Source: JACMNW01 sp043721855
GTDB lineage: Bacteria; Pseudomonadota; Alphaproteobacteria; Rhodobacterales; Rhodobacteraceae
Direction: 5' to 3'
NCBI GenBank assembly: GCA_043721855.1
Contig: JAYSPY010000129.1
Location: 1 to 64,000 of the forward strand
Length of the DNA stretch: 64,000 nucleotides
Both the position numbers and the translations under genes were made by a program. Under the pieces are notes generated by a model. It made no database searches. It was given only the letters and a program-made list of their open reading frames with translations, and had not been told where the DNA came from. Below, piece after piece: positions 16,799 through 25,357 of the stretch; positions within the stretch are counted from its first letter, which is position 1; every line of letters begins with the position of its first letter.

Positions 16799-18307
16799 GT
16801 GGCAAACCCGCTTTTTGATGCCCTTTTTGCAGCCTTACAAGGCAAAACCACTCCGCTGTTGATCCTGCCCGACGGTTCTGAAATCACCGGCGATGCGTTC
16901 CACAGCCTGATCTGCCGCATTGCCAACACCCTGCAATCAAACGGAATTGCGCCGGGTGACCGGGTTGCCGCGCAAATTGCCAAATCCCCCGAAGGCCTCG
17001 CCCTTTACGGCGCATGCACAGCCCTTGGCGCGGTTTTCCTGCCGCTGAACCCCGCCTATACCGATGCGGAGCTTGCCTATTTCATCGCCGACGCCACCCC
17101 AAGCCTGCTGGTCTGCGACGCCGCCCGCGCCGAAACTATCGCCGCCCTCACCCGCCAAACTGCGCTATTAACCTTAAACGCCGATGGCACGGGCAGCCTG
17201 ACCGACGCCGCAATCCATGCGCCCGACACCTTCACCCCCATTCCGCGCGCGCCCGGTGATCTCGCGGCCCTCCTTTACACCTCTGGCACCACCGGCCGTT
17301 CCAAGGGGGCGATGCTCACCCACGAAAACCTGCTGTCCAACGCGCAAACCCTTGCCAGCCTCTGGCAGTTCACCGCCAAAGATACCCTGCTGCACGCCCT
17401 GCCGATCTTTCACACCCACGGCCTGTTTGTGGCCACCAACGTGGCCCTGCTGGCGCGCGCCGCGATGATCTTTTTGCCCGTATTCCACCCTGATACCGCC
17501 CTTGCCCACCTTCCCCGCGCCACCGTGATGATGGGCGTGCCCACCTTCTACACCCGCCTGCTGGATGATCCCCGATTTACACAAACCGCCGCCGCCCATA
17601 TGCGCCTGTTCATCTCCGGCTCGGCACCGTTGCTGTCAGATACCCACCGCGAATTTGCGGCCCGCACGGGTCAAAAAATCCTCGAACGCTACGGCATGAC
17701 GGAAACCAACATGAACACCTCCAACCCCTGTATAGGCGAGCGGCGCGCAGGCACTGTCGGCCAGCCTCTGCCGGGGATCGAGGTGAAAATCACCGAAAAC
17801 GGCATAACCCTGCCCCAAGGGCAAACCGGAATGATCGAGGTGCGCGGCCCCAACGTTTTCAAAGGCTACTGGAACATGCCTGAAAAAACCCGCGAAGACC
17901 TGCGCGAAAACGGCTTTTTCATCACCGGCGATCTTGGCATGTTTGATGGGGGTGGCTACCTGCACATCGTTGGCCGCCAGAAAGACCTGATCATTTCCGG
18001 CGGCTTCAACATCTACCCACGCGAGGTTGAACTGCTGCTCGATGCCCTGCCGGGCGTGCTGGAATCCGCCGTCATCGGCCTGCCGCATCCCGATTTCGGC
18101 GAAGCCGTGTTCGCCGTGCTGACGGCCGCGCCGGGGGCGGTGCTGGATTTGGATCAAGTGCTGGAAACCCTGCACACCCGACTCGCCCGCTTCAAACATC
18201 CGAAAGGGGCGGTTGTGATGGCGGATCTGCCAAGAAACGCCATGGGGAAGGTGCAGAAGAATGTGTTAAGGGCGGAGTATGGGGGGTGGTTTTTTGGGGG
18301 GGGATGA
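16799..18307 (+). CDS. matB: Malonyl-CoA synthetase (acyl-CoA ligase family)
   Basis: 502-residue AMP-forming ligase: LLYTSGTTGRSKGA (phosphate loop), GYWNMPEKT, TGDLGMFD, GRQKDLIISGGFNIYPREVE and the C-terminal Lys in NAMGKVQKN. The overall closeness to RhMatB-type enzymes and the pattern ERYGMTETNMNTSNP suggest malonate as substrate; other short dicarboxylates or acyl groups are possible. GTG start with AGGAA eight bases upstream. The extreme C-terminus is odd: TGG TTT TTT followed by G8 gives a Gly/Trp/Phe tail, perhaps from slippage in a homopolymer. Confidence 0.88.
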   Translation: MANPLFDALFAALQGKTTPLLILPDGSEITGDAFHSLICRIANTLQSNGIAPGDRVAAQIAKSPEGLALYGACTALGAVFLPLNPAYTDAELAYFIADATPSLLVCDAARAETIAALTRQTALLTLNADGTGSLTDAAIHAPDTFTPIPRAPGDLAALLYTSGTTGRSKGAMLTHENLLSNAQTLASLWQFTAKDTLLHALPIFHTHGLFVATNVALLARAAMIFLPVFHPDTALAHLPRATVMMGVPTFYTRLLDDPRFTQTAAAHMRLFISGSAPLLSDTHREFAARTGQKILERYGMTETNMNTSNPCIGERRAGTVGQPLPGIEVKITENGITLPQGQTGMIEVRGPNVFKGYWNMPEKTREDLRENGFFITGDLGMFDGGGYLHIVGRQKDLIISGGFNIYPREVELLLDALPGVLESAVIGLPHPDFGEAVFAVLTAAPGAVLDLDQVLETLHTRLARFKHPKGAVVMADLPRNAMGKVQKNVLRAEYGGWFFGGG

Positions 18308-18439
18308 GGTGAGAGTATTTCTGGACAAATTGCTCATTGGGGAGCGCAACTTGATACTTTGTGTTAGTAATTTGTAGTTTTGGTTGGTAGTTGAACGGGC
18401 AGGACGGCTTTGGTCAAGACTGCTTGCATCTCCTTTTAA
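18308..18439. other. AT-rich left edge of the HEPN islet
   Basis: Base use changes sharply after the matB stop; runs such as TTGATACTTTGTGTTAGTAA stand out from neighbouring DNA. No attachment site or terminal repeat could be seen. Confidence 0.4.
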
Positions 18440-19498
18440 ATGCTATTCTATGTCAGTATGTTAATAGACATTTTTGCCCGCCGCTATGAAGATATCCCGA
18501 TGCGCGACACCTTTGAGGAGCGGGATAGACGCCTCCTCGTTCAAGCATTTCGCATTCTCGCTGAAGATATCTATCCATATTATTGCGACGGTAAAGAAGC
18601 CCCGATGGGCGTTGCATTTTGGACCGGTTTACACAGCAAACTTTCACGGGAACTTGGTGCCAAAGAGTTGTCGCCACAGTATTCTTCATACACAACAAAA
18701 TGGAATGGCAACGATAACGTTCAGTCCTACAAAAGGGCAATGATCAGCGTCTGCGAGAGTTGGCTAACCAATCCAGCCTTGGGCTCTCCTGACGTCCATG
18801 TCAAAGAGCGCCTCAGTCTTATCGAACTTGGCTTCCAAGCACGACAAAACGAAATTTCTGCGATGAATGCCTCTGCCATTACCGATGGCGAGCGGCTAGT
18901 CGCCACCTTGCAAAGTAGAGGGATTAGAATGCCGGGTGACCCGCAGCGTGACGCCCGCGTGGCGCGAGAGTTGAGAACAGCGGGGTTTCAGACAAATGTT
19001 GATGAGCTAAACGCTCGGTTCCGGCAGGCGGGATACCCGCTGAACTACCACAACGGCTTCATCCAGATCTCGACCGATGACTTAGTGCAGAAACAGGTTG
19101 AGACACCATTTTGGATGTTGGTAGCTGACCCCGTTTGGCAGAATGTCGATGTGGACATGAAGAATGCGCTTGACCTTCGGGATAGCGATGGGCGCGACCC
19201 TGCTTTTTACGCGGCCCGCGCTTTGGAAAGCACAATCAAGATCATTTCCGATAAAAGAGGCTGGACCCACAGAGGTGAAAAAGGTGCGCATAATTATATC
19301 GATAACCTCGCGTCGAAAACGAGCGGGTTCATCTTGCCTTGGGAAAGAGCATCCCTAAAGGAGTTTTTCACTTGTGTTCGCAACCCGTTCGGACACGGAG
19401 CTGGTAGTTCTGAAATGCCAAGCTTGTCGCGTCCGCAGACGGAATGGGCGATTGAGTTTAGTATGAGCTGGATTAAAAATCTGATCCGCCGTCTCTAA
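18440..19498 (+). CDS. AbiJ-like abortive infection candidate with C-terminal HEPN motif
   Basis: 352 residues with no housekeeping match. The N-terminal third (FARRYEDIP... and AEDIYPYY) resembles the N-terminal domain found in AbiJ-type proteins. The C-terminal 120 residues, from about ALDLRDSDGRDPAFYAARALE, carry RNPFGHG, the R-x4-H motif of HEPN ribonucleases, preceded by helices. A defence role is inferred from these features and from the islet setting: rare codons such as AGA/AGG and lower GC than both neighbours. Start uncertain: ATG 18440, or ATG 18458 (MLIDIFARR), neither with a clear ribosome site. Confidence 0.6.
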   Translation: MLFYVSMLIDIFARRYEDIPMRDTFEERDRRLLVQAFRILAEDIYPYYCDGKEAPMGVAFWTGLHSKLSRELGAKELSPQYSSYTTKWNGNDNVQSYKRAMISVCESWLTNPALGSPDVHVKERLSLIELGFQARQNEISAMNASAITDGERLVATLQSRGIRMPGDPQRDARVARELRTAGFQTNVDELNARFRQAGYPLNYHNGFIQISTDDLVQKQVETPFWMLVADPVWQNVDVDMKNALDLRDSDGRDPAFYAARALESTIKIISDKRGWTHRGEKGAHNYIDNLASKTSGFILPWERASLKEFFTCVRNPFGHGAGSSEMPSLSRPQTEWAIEFSMSWIKNLIRRL

Positions 19499-19573
19499 CC
19501 GTGGCTTATGAATGGTTAAAGCGACAAGAAAAATGTGTGCCTTTAGCTCAAAGGCGCAGTCATCCCTCCCCAA

Positions 19574-19897
19574 CTACCCCTCAATCTCCGCTGCCAGAAA
19601 CCGCTCGAAATCATCCAGATCGACCGGGTCGAATTGGCCGAACCCCTGCATCCAGACCGACCCCCCCCGCATGGCATCCGGGTCCAGTTTGCACCATTTC
19701 ACCCGGCCGCGTTTTTCCTGGGTGATCAGCCCCGCCTCGGCCAGCACGGCCAGATGCTTGGATATCGCCGCCAGTGACATCGCGAACGGCTCTGCCACAT
19801 CGGTCACCGCCATGTCGTCTTCCAACAACATCGTCAAAATCGCCCGGCGGGTTGGGTCGGACAGGGCGGCGAAAGTGGCATCGAGGGCATGGCTCAT
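19574..19897 (-). CDS. ArsR-family transcriptional regulator
   Basis: 107 residues: LDATFAALSDPTRRAILTML and the winged HTH MSLAAISKHLAVLAEAGLI are standard for the ArsR branch that partners with SRPBCC/AHSA1 proteins. No metal-binding cysteine pair (CxC) is present. ATG at 19897 chosen because the family starts there; an upstream TTG lies inside its probable operator. The expected partner gene is not next to it; the HEPN islet occupies the downstream side. Confidence 0.88.
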   Translation of the reverse strand: MSHALDATFAALSDPTRRAILTMLLEDDMAVTDVAEPFAMSLAAISKHLAVLAEAGLITQEKRGRVKWCKLDPDAMRGGSVWMQGFGQFDPVDLDDFERFLAAEIEG

Positions 19898-19929
19898 GAC
19901 GGCAGTGTTGGCCGGGCGGGGCGGGATCG

Positions 19930-19945
19930 TCAACCATTTGGTTGA
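19930..19945. promoter_or_regulatory. ArsR operator
   Basis: Dyad TCAACCA (19930-19936), TT, TGGTTGA (19939-19945), 32 bp before the ArsR ATG. TCAACC-N4-GGTTGA fits the autoregulatory site usual for this ArsR branch. Confidence 0.6.
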
Positions 19946-20047
19946 ATATGGTGCAGGCAGTCGATGCAGGTGTGCACCCCGCGTATCACGCTTAATAATC
20001 CATGAATGGCACAGGTTTAATACAACTATTTCAACAATTTAACAATC

Positions 20048-20063
20048 GTATCACACGTGATAC
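20048..20063. promoter_or_regulatory. Inverted repeat upstream of the atp promoter
   Basis: GTATCAC (20048-20054), AC, GTGATAC (20057-20063), ending eight bases before the -35 of the atpI promoter: a position suiting an activator or repressor. The factor is not identifiable from the site. Confidence 0.5.
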
Positions 20064-20070
20064 CCATTGC

Positions 20071-20099
20071 TTGACTCACTCCCCACCCCCCCGTAGATA
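20071..20099 (+). promoter_or_regulatory. Promoter of the Fo operon
   Basis: TTGACT (20071-20076), 17-bp spacer, TAGATA (20094-20099), 28 bp before the atpI ATG. The -35 overlaps a GACTC (GANTC) methylation site at 20073-20077. Confidence 0.65.
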
Positions 20100-20126
20100 T
20101 CTGTCGACTGAAAAGGCGGAAATTCC

Positions 20127-20489
20127 ATGCCGAATGAACCCGATTCCGAAAGACTGCGGCAGCTTGAAGCCCGCATCGAACGGATCAAGGGAAAACCGGC
20201 GCGGGAAAAAACCAACACGGTCAAAGGATTTTCGCAAGGCGAGGTTGCCTGGAGAATGATCATCGAACTTGTGACCGGCATGTTGCTGGGCATGGGGATC
20301 GGATACGGGCTGGACGCGGTTTTCGGAACGCTGCCGCTGTTTCTGGTGATCTTTTCTTTGATCGGTTTCGCGGCGGGCATAAAAACCATGCTCGGCACCG
20401 CAAAACAACTTGCGGCGAAGAATACGGCTGACTATCCCGCCGCAAAGAATGTTGCGGGTTCCCCCGCAGATGACGAAGAAGAGGATTGA
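20127..20489 (+). CDS. atpI: ATP synthase protein I (AtpI/AtpZ type)
   Basis: 120 residues: charged N-terminus, two membrane segments (WRMIIELVTGMLLGMGIGYGLD region and the LPLFLVIFSLIGFAAGIKTM region) and an acidic tail. AtpI helps assemble the c-ring, or in AtpZ form carries Mg2+/Ca2+. It starts the Fo operon; AAGGCGGA precedes ATG 20127. atpB follows after three bases. Confidence 0.9.
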   Translation: MPNEPDSERLRQLEARIERIKGKPAREKTNTVKGFSQGEVAWRMIIELVTGMLLGMGIGYGLDAVFGTLPLFLVIFSLIGFAAGIKTMLGTAKQLAAKNTADYPAAKNVAGSPADDEEED

Positions 20490-20492
20490 TCA

Positions 20493-21245
20493 ATGGCGGG
20501 CGAAGAGACCAGCAAGCTGAACATCCATCCGATGGAGCAGTTCATCGTGAAGCCGCTTTTTGGCGGCGATGCGATCCACTGGTATACGCCAACCAACGTC
20601 ACGCTGTGGATGGGCATCGTCGTTTTGGGCGTGATCGCCCTGCTGGTTGTGGGAACCAGCCGCCGTTCGATCATCCCGACCCGACTGCAATCCGTTGGCG
20701 AAATGTTGTATGGCTTTATCCATAACATGGTCGAAGAAGTCACCGGACACGATGGCATCAAATATTTTCCCTACGTGATGACCCTGTTCATGTTCATCGT
20801 GTTGGCCAACCTTCTGGGGCTGATCCCGGGCAGCTTTTCCACCACGTCGCACTTTGCCGTGACGGCAACGCTGGCGCTGCTGGTGTTCCTGTCGGTCACC
20901 ATTCTTGGCTTTGCAAATCAGGGCATCGGCTTTCTGGGCATGTTCTGGGTTTCATCCGCGCCGCTGGTTTTACGGCCGGTTCTGGCGCTGATCGAGATTA
21001 TTTCCTACTTCGTCCGCCCGCTTAGCCATTCCATTCGTCTGGGCGGCAACATCATGGCGGGCCACGCTGTGATCAAGGTCTTTGCAGGTTTTGCCGGTGC
21101 TTTGGGTGTGGCATCAGTGGTGCCGATCCTGTCGATCGCGGCGATCTACGGGCTGGAGCTGCTGGTGGCCGTTGTTCAGGCCTATGTATTCACGATTTTG
21201 ACCTGCGTTTACTTGCGGGACGCAGTGGGCGGCGCCCATCACTAG
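20493..21245 (+). CDS. atpB: ATP synthase Fo subunit a
   Basis: 250 residues, five to six membrane helices. The essential stator arginine lies in LSHSIRLGGNIMAGH near residue 177, and the last helix has LVAVVQAYVFTILTCVYL with the conserved Gln. It forms the proton half-channels next to the c-ring. Second gene of the operon. Confidence 0.97.
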   Translation: MAGEETSKLNIHPMEQFIVKPLFGGDAIHWYTPTNVTLWMGIVVLGVIALLVVGTSRRSIIPTRLQSVGEMLYGFIHNMVEEVTGHDGIKYFPYVMTLFMFIVLANLLGLIPGSFSTTSHFAVTATLALLVFLSVTILGFANQGIGFLGMFWVSSAPLVLRPVLALIEIISYFVRPLSHSIRLGGNIMAGHAVIKVFAGFAGALGVASVVPILSIAAIYGLELLVAVVQAYVFTILTCVYLRDAVGGAHH

Positions 21246-21305
21246 GGCCCCGTTTGGGTCTTTCATCCTAACAACCAATGCTAAATTCCAAAAAGGAGCA
21301 CGACT

Positions 21306-21542
21306 ATGGAAGGCGATATCGCACAAATGGGTAAGTTCATCGGCGCAGGCCTGGCCACGATTGGCCTCGGCGGTGCTGGTATCGGCGTGGGCCATATTGC
21401 AGGGAACTTCCTTGCAGGCGCACTTCGCAACCCATCAGCGGCCCCCGGCCAAATGGCAAACCTGTTCGTCGGCATCGCGTTTGCCGAAGCACTGGGTATC
21501 TTTTCGTTCCTGATCGCCCTTTTGCTGCTGTTCGCAGTCTGA
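21306..21542 (+). CDS. atpE: ATP synthase Fo subunit c
   Basis: 78 residues forming a helical hairpin; the polar loop is RNPSA (41-45) and the proton-carrying residue is Glu61 in GIAFAEALG. No sodium-type Gln/Ser pair is apparent, so it should be proton-driven. AAGGAG precedes ATG 21306. Confidence 0.97.
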   Translation: MEGDIAQMGKFIGAGLATIGLGGAGIGVGHIAGNFLAGALRNPSAAPGQMANLFVGIAFAEALGIFSFLIALLLLFAV

Positions 21543-21614
21543 TCCGTCAGGGCCTAGCTTCCGGTGGGGCACGCAGCCCCGCCGGGCAATTTCAGGTTCC
21601 GCAAGGAGACGATT

Positions 21615-22148
21615 ATGGCGACAACAGCGACCGAAGCCGGTGCAGAACAAGCCGAGGCAACCGGCCTGCCGCAGCTGAACTTCGACACGTTCCCGAACCA
21701 GATTTTCTGGTTGGCGGTGACGCTTGTGATCATTTATCTGGTGCTGACCCGCGTGGCCTTGCCACGGATCGGTGCTGTACTGGCCGAACGCAGTGGCACG
21801 ATCACCAATGATCTGGCGGCCGCAGAGGAATTCAAGCAAAAGGCCGTGCAGGCCGAACGCGCCTACAATGACGCGTTGGCCGCAGCGCGGGGTGAGGCTG
21901 CTAAAATTGTAGCTTCGGCAAAAGCTGATATCCAGAAAGATCTGGATTTGGCGATAGCGAAGGCAGATGCAGACATCGCGGCGAAAGCGGTTGAATCAGA
22001 GGCAAAGATCACTGAAATCAAAGCTGGCGCGCTGGATGCAATCACAGAGGTGGCCAAAGACACTGCACGCGAATTGGTGATGGCTTTGGGTGGCAAGGCG
22101 GATGCAAAATCAATCACGGCGGCTGTTGCTGCCAGATTGAAGGGATAA
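21615..22148 (+). CDS. atpF': ATP synthase Fo subunit b' (peripheral stalk)
   Basis: 177 residues: one membrane helix (about 36-55, FWLAVTLVIIYLVLTRVALP) and a long Ala/Glu/Lys coiled coil. Alphaproteobacteria encode two b-type subunits; this is the first, b', also called atpG or atpX. ATG at 21615 follows AAGGAG; the next gene begins four bases after its stop. Confidence 0.93.
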   Translation: MATTATEAGAEQAEATGLPQLNFDTFPNQIFWLAVTLVIIYLVLTRVALPRIGAVLAERSGTITNDLAAAEEFKQKAVQAERAYNDALAAARGEAAKIVASAKADIQKDLDLAIAKADADIAAKAVESEAKITEIKAGALDAITEVAKDTARELVMALGGKADAKSITAAVAARLKG

Positions 22149-22152
22149 GGCC

Positions 22153-22707
22153 ATGAAAAAACTAAGTCTTGCTTTGGTCTTGGCGGCCCAGCCCGCGATG
22201 GCCGCTGAAGGCCCGTTCATCTCGCTCAATAACACTGAATTCGTTGTTTTGATTGCGTTTATCATCTTTATTGGTGCGCTGGTTTACTTTGGCGTTCCGG
22301 CCAAGGTGACGGGAATTTTGGATGCGCGCGCGGTGCAGATCAAGGCTGATCTGGAAGAAGCCCGCACTCTGCGTGACGAGGCCAAGGCGATTTTGGCGTC
22401 TTATGAGCGTAAGCAACGCGAAGTGCAGGAACAGTCGGACCGCATCGTTGCAAGTGCCCGCGAAGAAGCCTTGGCAGCGGCCAAACAGGCCAAAGCTGAT
22501 CTGAAAACGGCGATTGCCCGGCGGTTGGCTGCCGCACAAGACCAGATTGCATCCGCCGAAGCGTCGGCCTTGCGTCAGGTAAAAGAACGCGCGATATCGG
22601 TTGCTGTTGCCGTTGCCGGTGACGTTTTGGCAAATCAGATGACAGCAGAAACCGCAGCATTGTCGATTGATGATGCGATTGGGCAGGTTGAAGCGCGCTT
22701 GCACTGA
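22153..22707 (+). CDS. atpF: ATP synthase Fo subunit b (peripheral stalk)
   Basis: 184 residues. The first 18 resemble a signal peptide (MKKLSLALVLAAQPAMA) before the true membrane helix (FVVLIAFIIFIGALVYFGVP), followed by a coiled coil. Such an N-terminal extension is known in some alphaproteobacterial b subunits. Last gene of the Fo operon, followed by a terminator at 22728. Confidence 0.94.
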   Translation: MKKLSLALVLAAQPAMAAEGPFISLNNTEFVVLIAFIIFIGALVYFGVPAKVTGILDARAVQIKADLEEARTLRDEAKAILASYERKQREVQEQSDRIVASAREEALAAAKQAKADLKTAIARRLAAAQDQIASAEASALRQVKERAISVAVAVAGDVLANQMTAETAALSIDDAIGQVEARLH

Positions 22708-22727
22708 CTTTGCACAGATTTAGCAGT

Positions 22728-22753
22728 GGCCCGGTCGCAGGATCGGGCCTTTG
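22728..22753 (+). terminator. Terminator of the Fo operon
   Basis: GGCCCGGTC (22728-22736), loop GCAG, GATCGGGCC (22741-22749) with one G-U pair, then TTTG. Confidence 0.65.
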
Positions 22754-22768
22754 CTATTGCAGGTGTCG

Positions 22769-23536
22769 CTATCGGTTTCGTTCGTGTTCAAACCGCTGCT
22801 TGGCCACCGCTTCGTTGCGATCTGCCTTGATCTGGGCCGCCAGCGATCCCTCGACATAGTTTAAATGCGCCACCACTGCCGCACGTGCCGCCACCGGATC
22901 GCGCGCTTGCAGGCCGATGTTCACTTGGCGGTGTTGATCTAGTAAAGCTTCGCGCGTCATGCGTTGTTTGAAGATAATCTGGCGATTGTAAAACACGCCT
23001 TGGCGCAATAAATCGAACATCGAGCGCATCATATGCAGCATGATGATGTTGTGGCTGGCCTCGATAATGGCCATGTGAAATTCGGCGTCCAGTGCGGCCT
23101 CGTCCGTGGGATCGCGTTTGCTATGGGCCGCTTCCATTTTTTCGAAAATGGTGTTGATGACCAGCAAATCCGTGTCAGATCCAAGCGTCGCTGCGCGTTC
23201 TGCGGCCAAGCCTTCCATATCACGGCGAAAGGCAATGTAGTCGAAGACCGCCTCTTCATGGCTCGCGAAAAGTTGCACCAGTCCTTCGGAGAACGCAGAC
23301 CCCAGCACATCGGCCACATAAATCCCGGCGCCAGGGCGGCTGCTAAGCAGACCTCGAGCGTGCAAATCGGCAACGGCTTCGCGCAGGGACGGGCGTGATA
23401 CACCAAGGCGTTCAGACAGGTCGCGCTCTGCTGGAAGACGTTCACCGGGCCGCAAAATGCCGCGCAAGATGAGCAGTTCAATTTGGCGCACGACCGAGAG
23501 CGATAGTTTTTCGGCCTGAATTTTCAGAAATGGCAT
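22769..23536 (-). CDS. FadR-subfamily GntR regulator (FCD domain)
   Basis: 255 residues: N-terminal winged HTH (ILRGILRPGERLPAERDLSERLGVSR region, residues 21-46) and an FCD ligand domain with the metal-binding pattern spread through DAEFHMAIIEAS and NIIMLHMM. PdhR, GlcC and LldR belong here. ATG at 23536 preceded by GGGGAAAG. It stands convergent to atpF with no catabolic neighbour, so its target (glycolate, lactate or pyruvate genes) is open; the glc operon is 19 kb away. Confidence 0.88.
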   Translation of the reverse strand: MPFLKIQAEKLSLSVVRQIELLILRGILRPGERLPAERDLSERLGVSRPSLREAVADLHARGLLSSRPGAGIYVADVLGSAFSEGLVQLFASHEEAVFDYIAFRRDMEGLAAERAATLGSDTDLLVINTIFEKMEAAHSKRDPTDEAALDAEFHMAIIEASHNIIMLHMMRSMFDLLRQGVFYNRQIIFKQRMTREALLDQHRQVNIGLQARDPVAARAAVVAHLNYVEGSLAAQIKADRNEAVAKQRFEHERNR

Positions 23537-23587
23537 GGCTTTCCCCAGAATTGGTGAAATCTTTAGACCACATGGCAAGAAGCGCAA

Positions 23588-23619
23588 TAAAAAAACAGCC
23601 GGGGCAAGCCCCGGCTGTT
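23588..23619 (-). terminator. Terminator after the OmpA lipoprotein gene
   Basis: Perfect 12-bp stem AACAGCCGGGGC (23594-23605) / GCCCCGGCTGTT (23608-23619); on the minus strand it is followed by a run of seven T. Confidence 0.85.
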
Positions 23620-23641
23620 CTTTGACGGTAGACGCGTGTTT

Positions 23642-24301
23642 TTACGCGGTTGGACGAATGATAATCTCCACCCGGCGGTTCTGCGCACGGCCTTCTGGCG
23701 TCAGGTTCGACGCGGTTGGCAAAGGCTGGTCTTCGCCACGGCCATACGCCGCGATGCGACCGTTCGGCACGCCCGCGCCGCGCAAAACCTCGGCCACGGA
23801 AACCGCGCGGCGTTGCGACAAATCTTGGTTCAGCGCAGACGAGCCGGTATTGTCGGTATGACCGATCACTTCGATCTGACTGTTCGGGTATTGCTGCAGA
23901 TTGTTGGCGATAGCTTTGATATCTTGGGTCAAATCGGGGCGCAAAGCCGCACTGCCTGTGGTGAACAACAGGTCTTGCGGCATGTTCACAACCAAGTAAC
24001 TGCCGTTGTTGGTGACGGTGAAATTGCCGTTCACAGCCCGCAAATCCGCCGCCTGCTGGTCAAGGTTGTTGCCGATGGCACCACCAATGGCGGCACCTAT
24101 GCCTGCACCGACCAAGGCTTTGCCGAAGCTGTTTTTGCCGCCACTGTTGGCACCCAATACGCCGCCGATCAACGCACCGGTGACGGCGCCGCCTTTTGTG
24201 CGGGCGTTCGGATCACCGGGAAAAGCATTAGGGTCAATCGCGCACGCCGAAAGCGTAAAGATTCCAAGTGTTGCCACGATCAAGGGTGTTTTGAAGTTCA
24301 T
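23642..24301 (-). CDS. OmpA-family lipoprotein with glycine-zipper (YiaD-like)
   Basis: 219 residues. Lipobox LSAC at 17-20 predicts an outer membrane lipoprotein. Next comes a glycine-zipper segment (GGAVTGALIGGVLGA, GALVGAGIGAAIGGAIG) and a C-terminal OmpA peptidoglycan-binding domain with IEVIGHTDNTGS and NQDLSQRRAVSV. It should tether the outer membrane to the wall. The gene ends with a strong terminator, before the GntR-type gene. Confidence 0.9.
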   Translation of the reverse strand: MNFKTPLIVATLGIFTLSACAIDPNAFPGDPNARTKGGAVTGALIGGVLGANSGGKNSFGKALVGAGIGAAIGGAIGNNLDQQAADLRAVNGNFTVTNNGSYLVVNMPQDLLFTTGSAALRPDLTQDIKAIANNLQQYPNSQIEVIGHTDNTGSSALNQDLSQRRAVSVAEVLRGAGVPNGRIAAYGRGEDQPLPTASNLTPEGRAQNRRVEIIIRPTA

Positions 24302-24406
24302 ATCTGCTGCCTCATGAAAAGGCCCGTTTGCCGGGCTTGTGCGGTCTTATAGCAACCGCCGCGCGCCTGCGAAAGACGGTGCCTTGGGGCGGCTGATTTC
24401 CGCCCA

Positions 24407-25252
24407 TCACAAATCTGTGCGCGCGGCCTCCCATGCCAGCATGGCGCGTTTGATGGGCAGGCCCCAGTGATAGCCGCCAAGCCCGCCAGATTTGCGCATG
24501 GCGCGGTGACAAGGGATCAGCCAACTGATCGGATTGCGGCCCACAGCCGTGCCGACGGCGCGCACGGCATTCGCGTGACCAACCGCCCCGGCGATTTCAG
24601 AATAGGTGGTGACATGGCCAGTGGGAATTTGCAAAAGCGCCTCCCAAACCTTTATCTGGAATGGTGCGCCGATCAGGTGAAGACGGGTTTCGGTTGGGCT
24701 GGTGCCACCAAAGGCCAAAGCGATGAAGGGGGCAACCGTTGCATCATCATGCAGATACGCAGCCTTGGGCCAGCGCCCGGTCATATCAGCCATGGCAACG
24801 TCAAAACCCGCTTCGTCGGTGAACGCCAGCCCGCACAGCCCGCGATCAGTCGCCATCGCCAGAGCCTGCCCAAACGGTGTGGGGAACAGGCCCCATGAAA
24901 TGGTCAAACCTGCACCGCCACGGGCATACTCGCCGGGGCTCATCGCTTCCCAGCGCAAGAACAAATCGTGCAAACGCCCACCGCCCGACAGGCCCGTGGC
25001 GTGCGACGCATCCAGCACCGAAAACCGCTCTGCCAGCAGCCGTTTGGCGTGATCCAACGTCAGGTATTGCTGATACCGCTTGGGCGACACGCCAACCCAC
25101 TGCGAAAACACGCGCTGGAAATGGGCCGCACTCATCCCCATGCGGGTGGCGAGGTCTTCCAGAGTAAGGGACGGCCCGCCGTCATCAATATGGCGCAGGG
25201 CACGCGCGATTACGGAATAATGATAGGCAGGTGTGTCTGGCGCGTCGGTCAT
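24407..25252 (-). CDS. AraC-HTH / methylated-DNA-protein cysteine methyltransferase
   Basis: 281 residues: AraC-type HTH (residues 20-105, LEDLATRMGMSAAHFQRVFSQ region) followed by an O6-alkylguanine methyltransferase domain with the acceptor cysteine in LIPCHRA and the helix NAVRAVGTAVGRNP. It lacks the N-terminal zinc domain of full Ada, so it cannot sense methylphosphotriesters that way. It repairs O6-methylguanine and may act as a regulator. ATG at 25252 has AGGAG upstream. nth, another DNA repair gene, is divergent and adjacent. Confidence 0.9.
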   Translation of the reverse strand: MTDAPDTPAYHYSVIARALRHIDDGGPSLTLEDLATRMGMSAAHFQRVFSQWVGVSPKRYQQYLTLDHAKRLLAERFSVLDASHATGLSGGGRLHDLFLRWEAMSPGEYARGGAGLTISWGLFPTPFGQALAMATDRGLCGLAFTDEAGFDVAMADMTGRWPKAAYLHDDATVAPFIALAFGGTSPTETRLHLIGAPFQIKVWEALLQIPTGHVTTYSEIAGAVGHANAVRAVGTAVGRNPISWLIPCHRAMRKSGGLGGYHWGLPIKRAMLAWEAARTDL

Positions 25253-25357
25253 GGCAATCTCCTGTTGCACAACAATAGTATGGCGCTGTGCCGCATACGA
25301 CCCGGAATTTGCGCCTTCTGCCTTGCCGGATCGTGCCTGCTGATGCATATCGCCCCT

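Noticed and set aside
24968..25357. N-terminal extension of nth
   Set aside because: Overlaps the 5' half of the AraC-MGMT gene and is unlike Nth; family starts at MVKQLSY.
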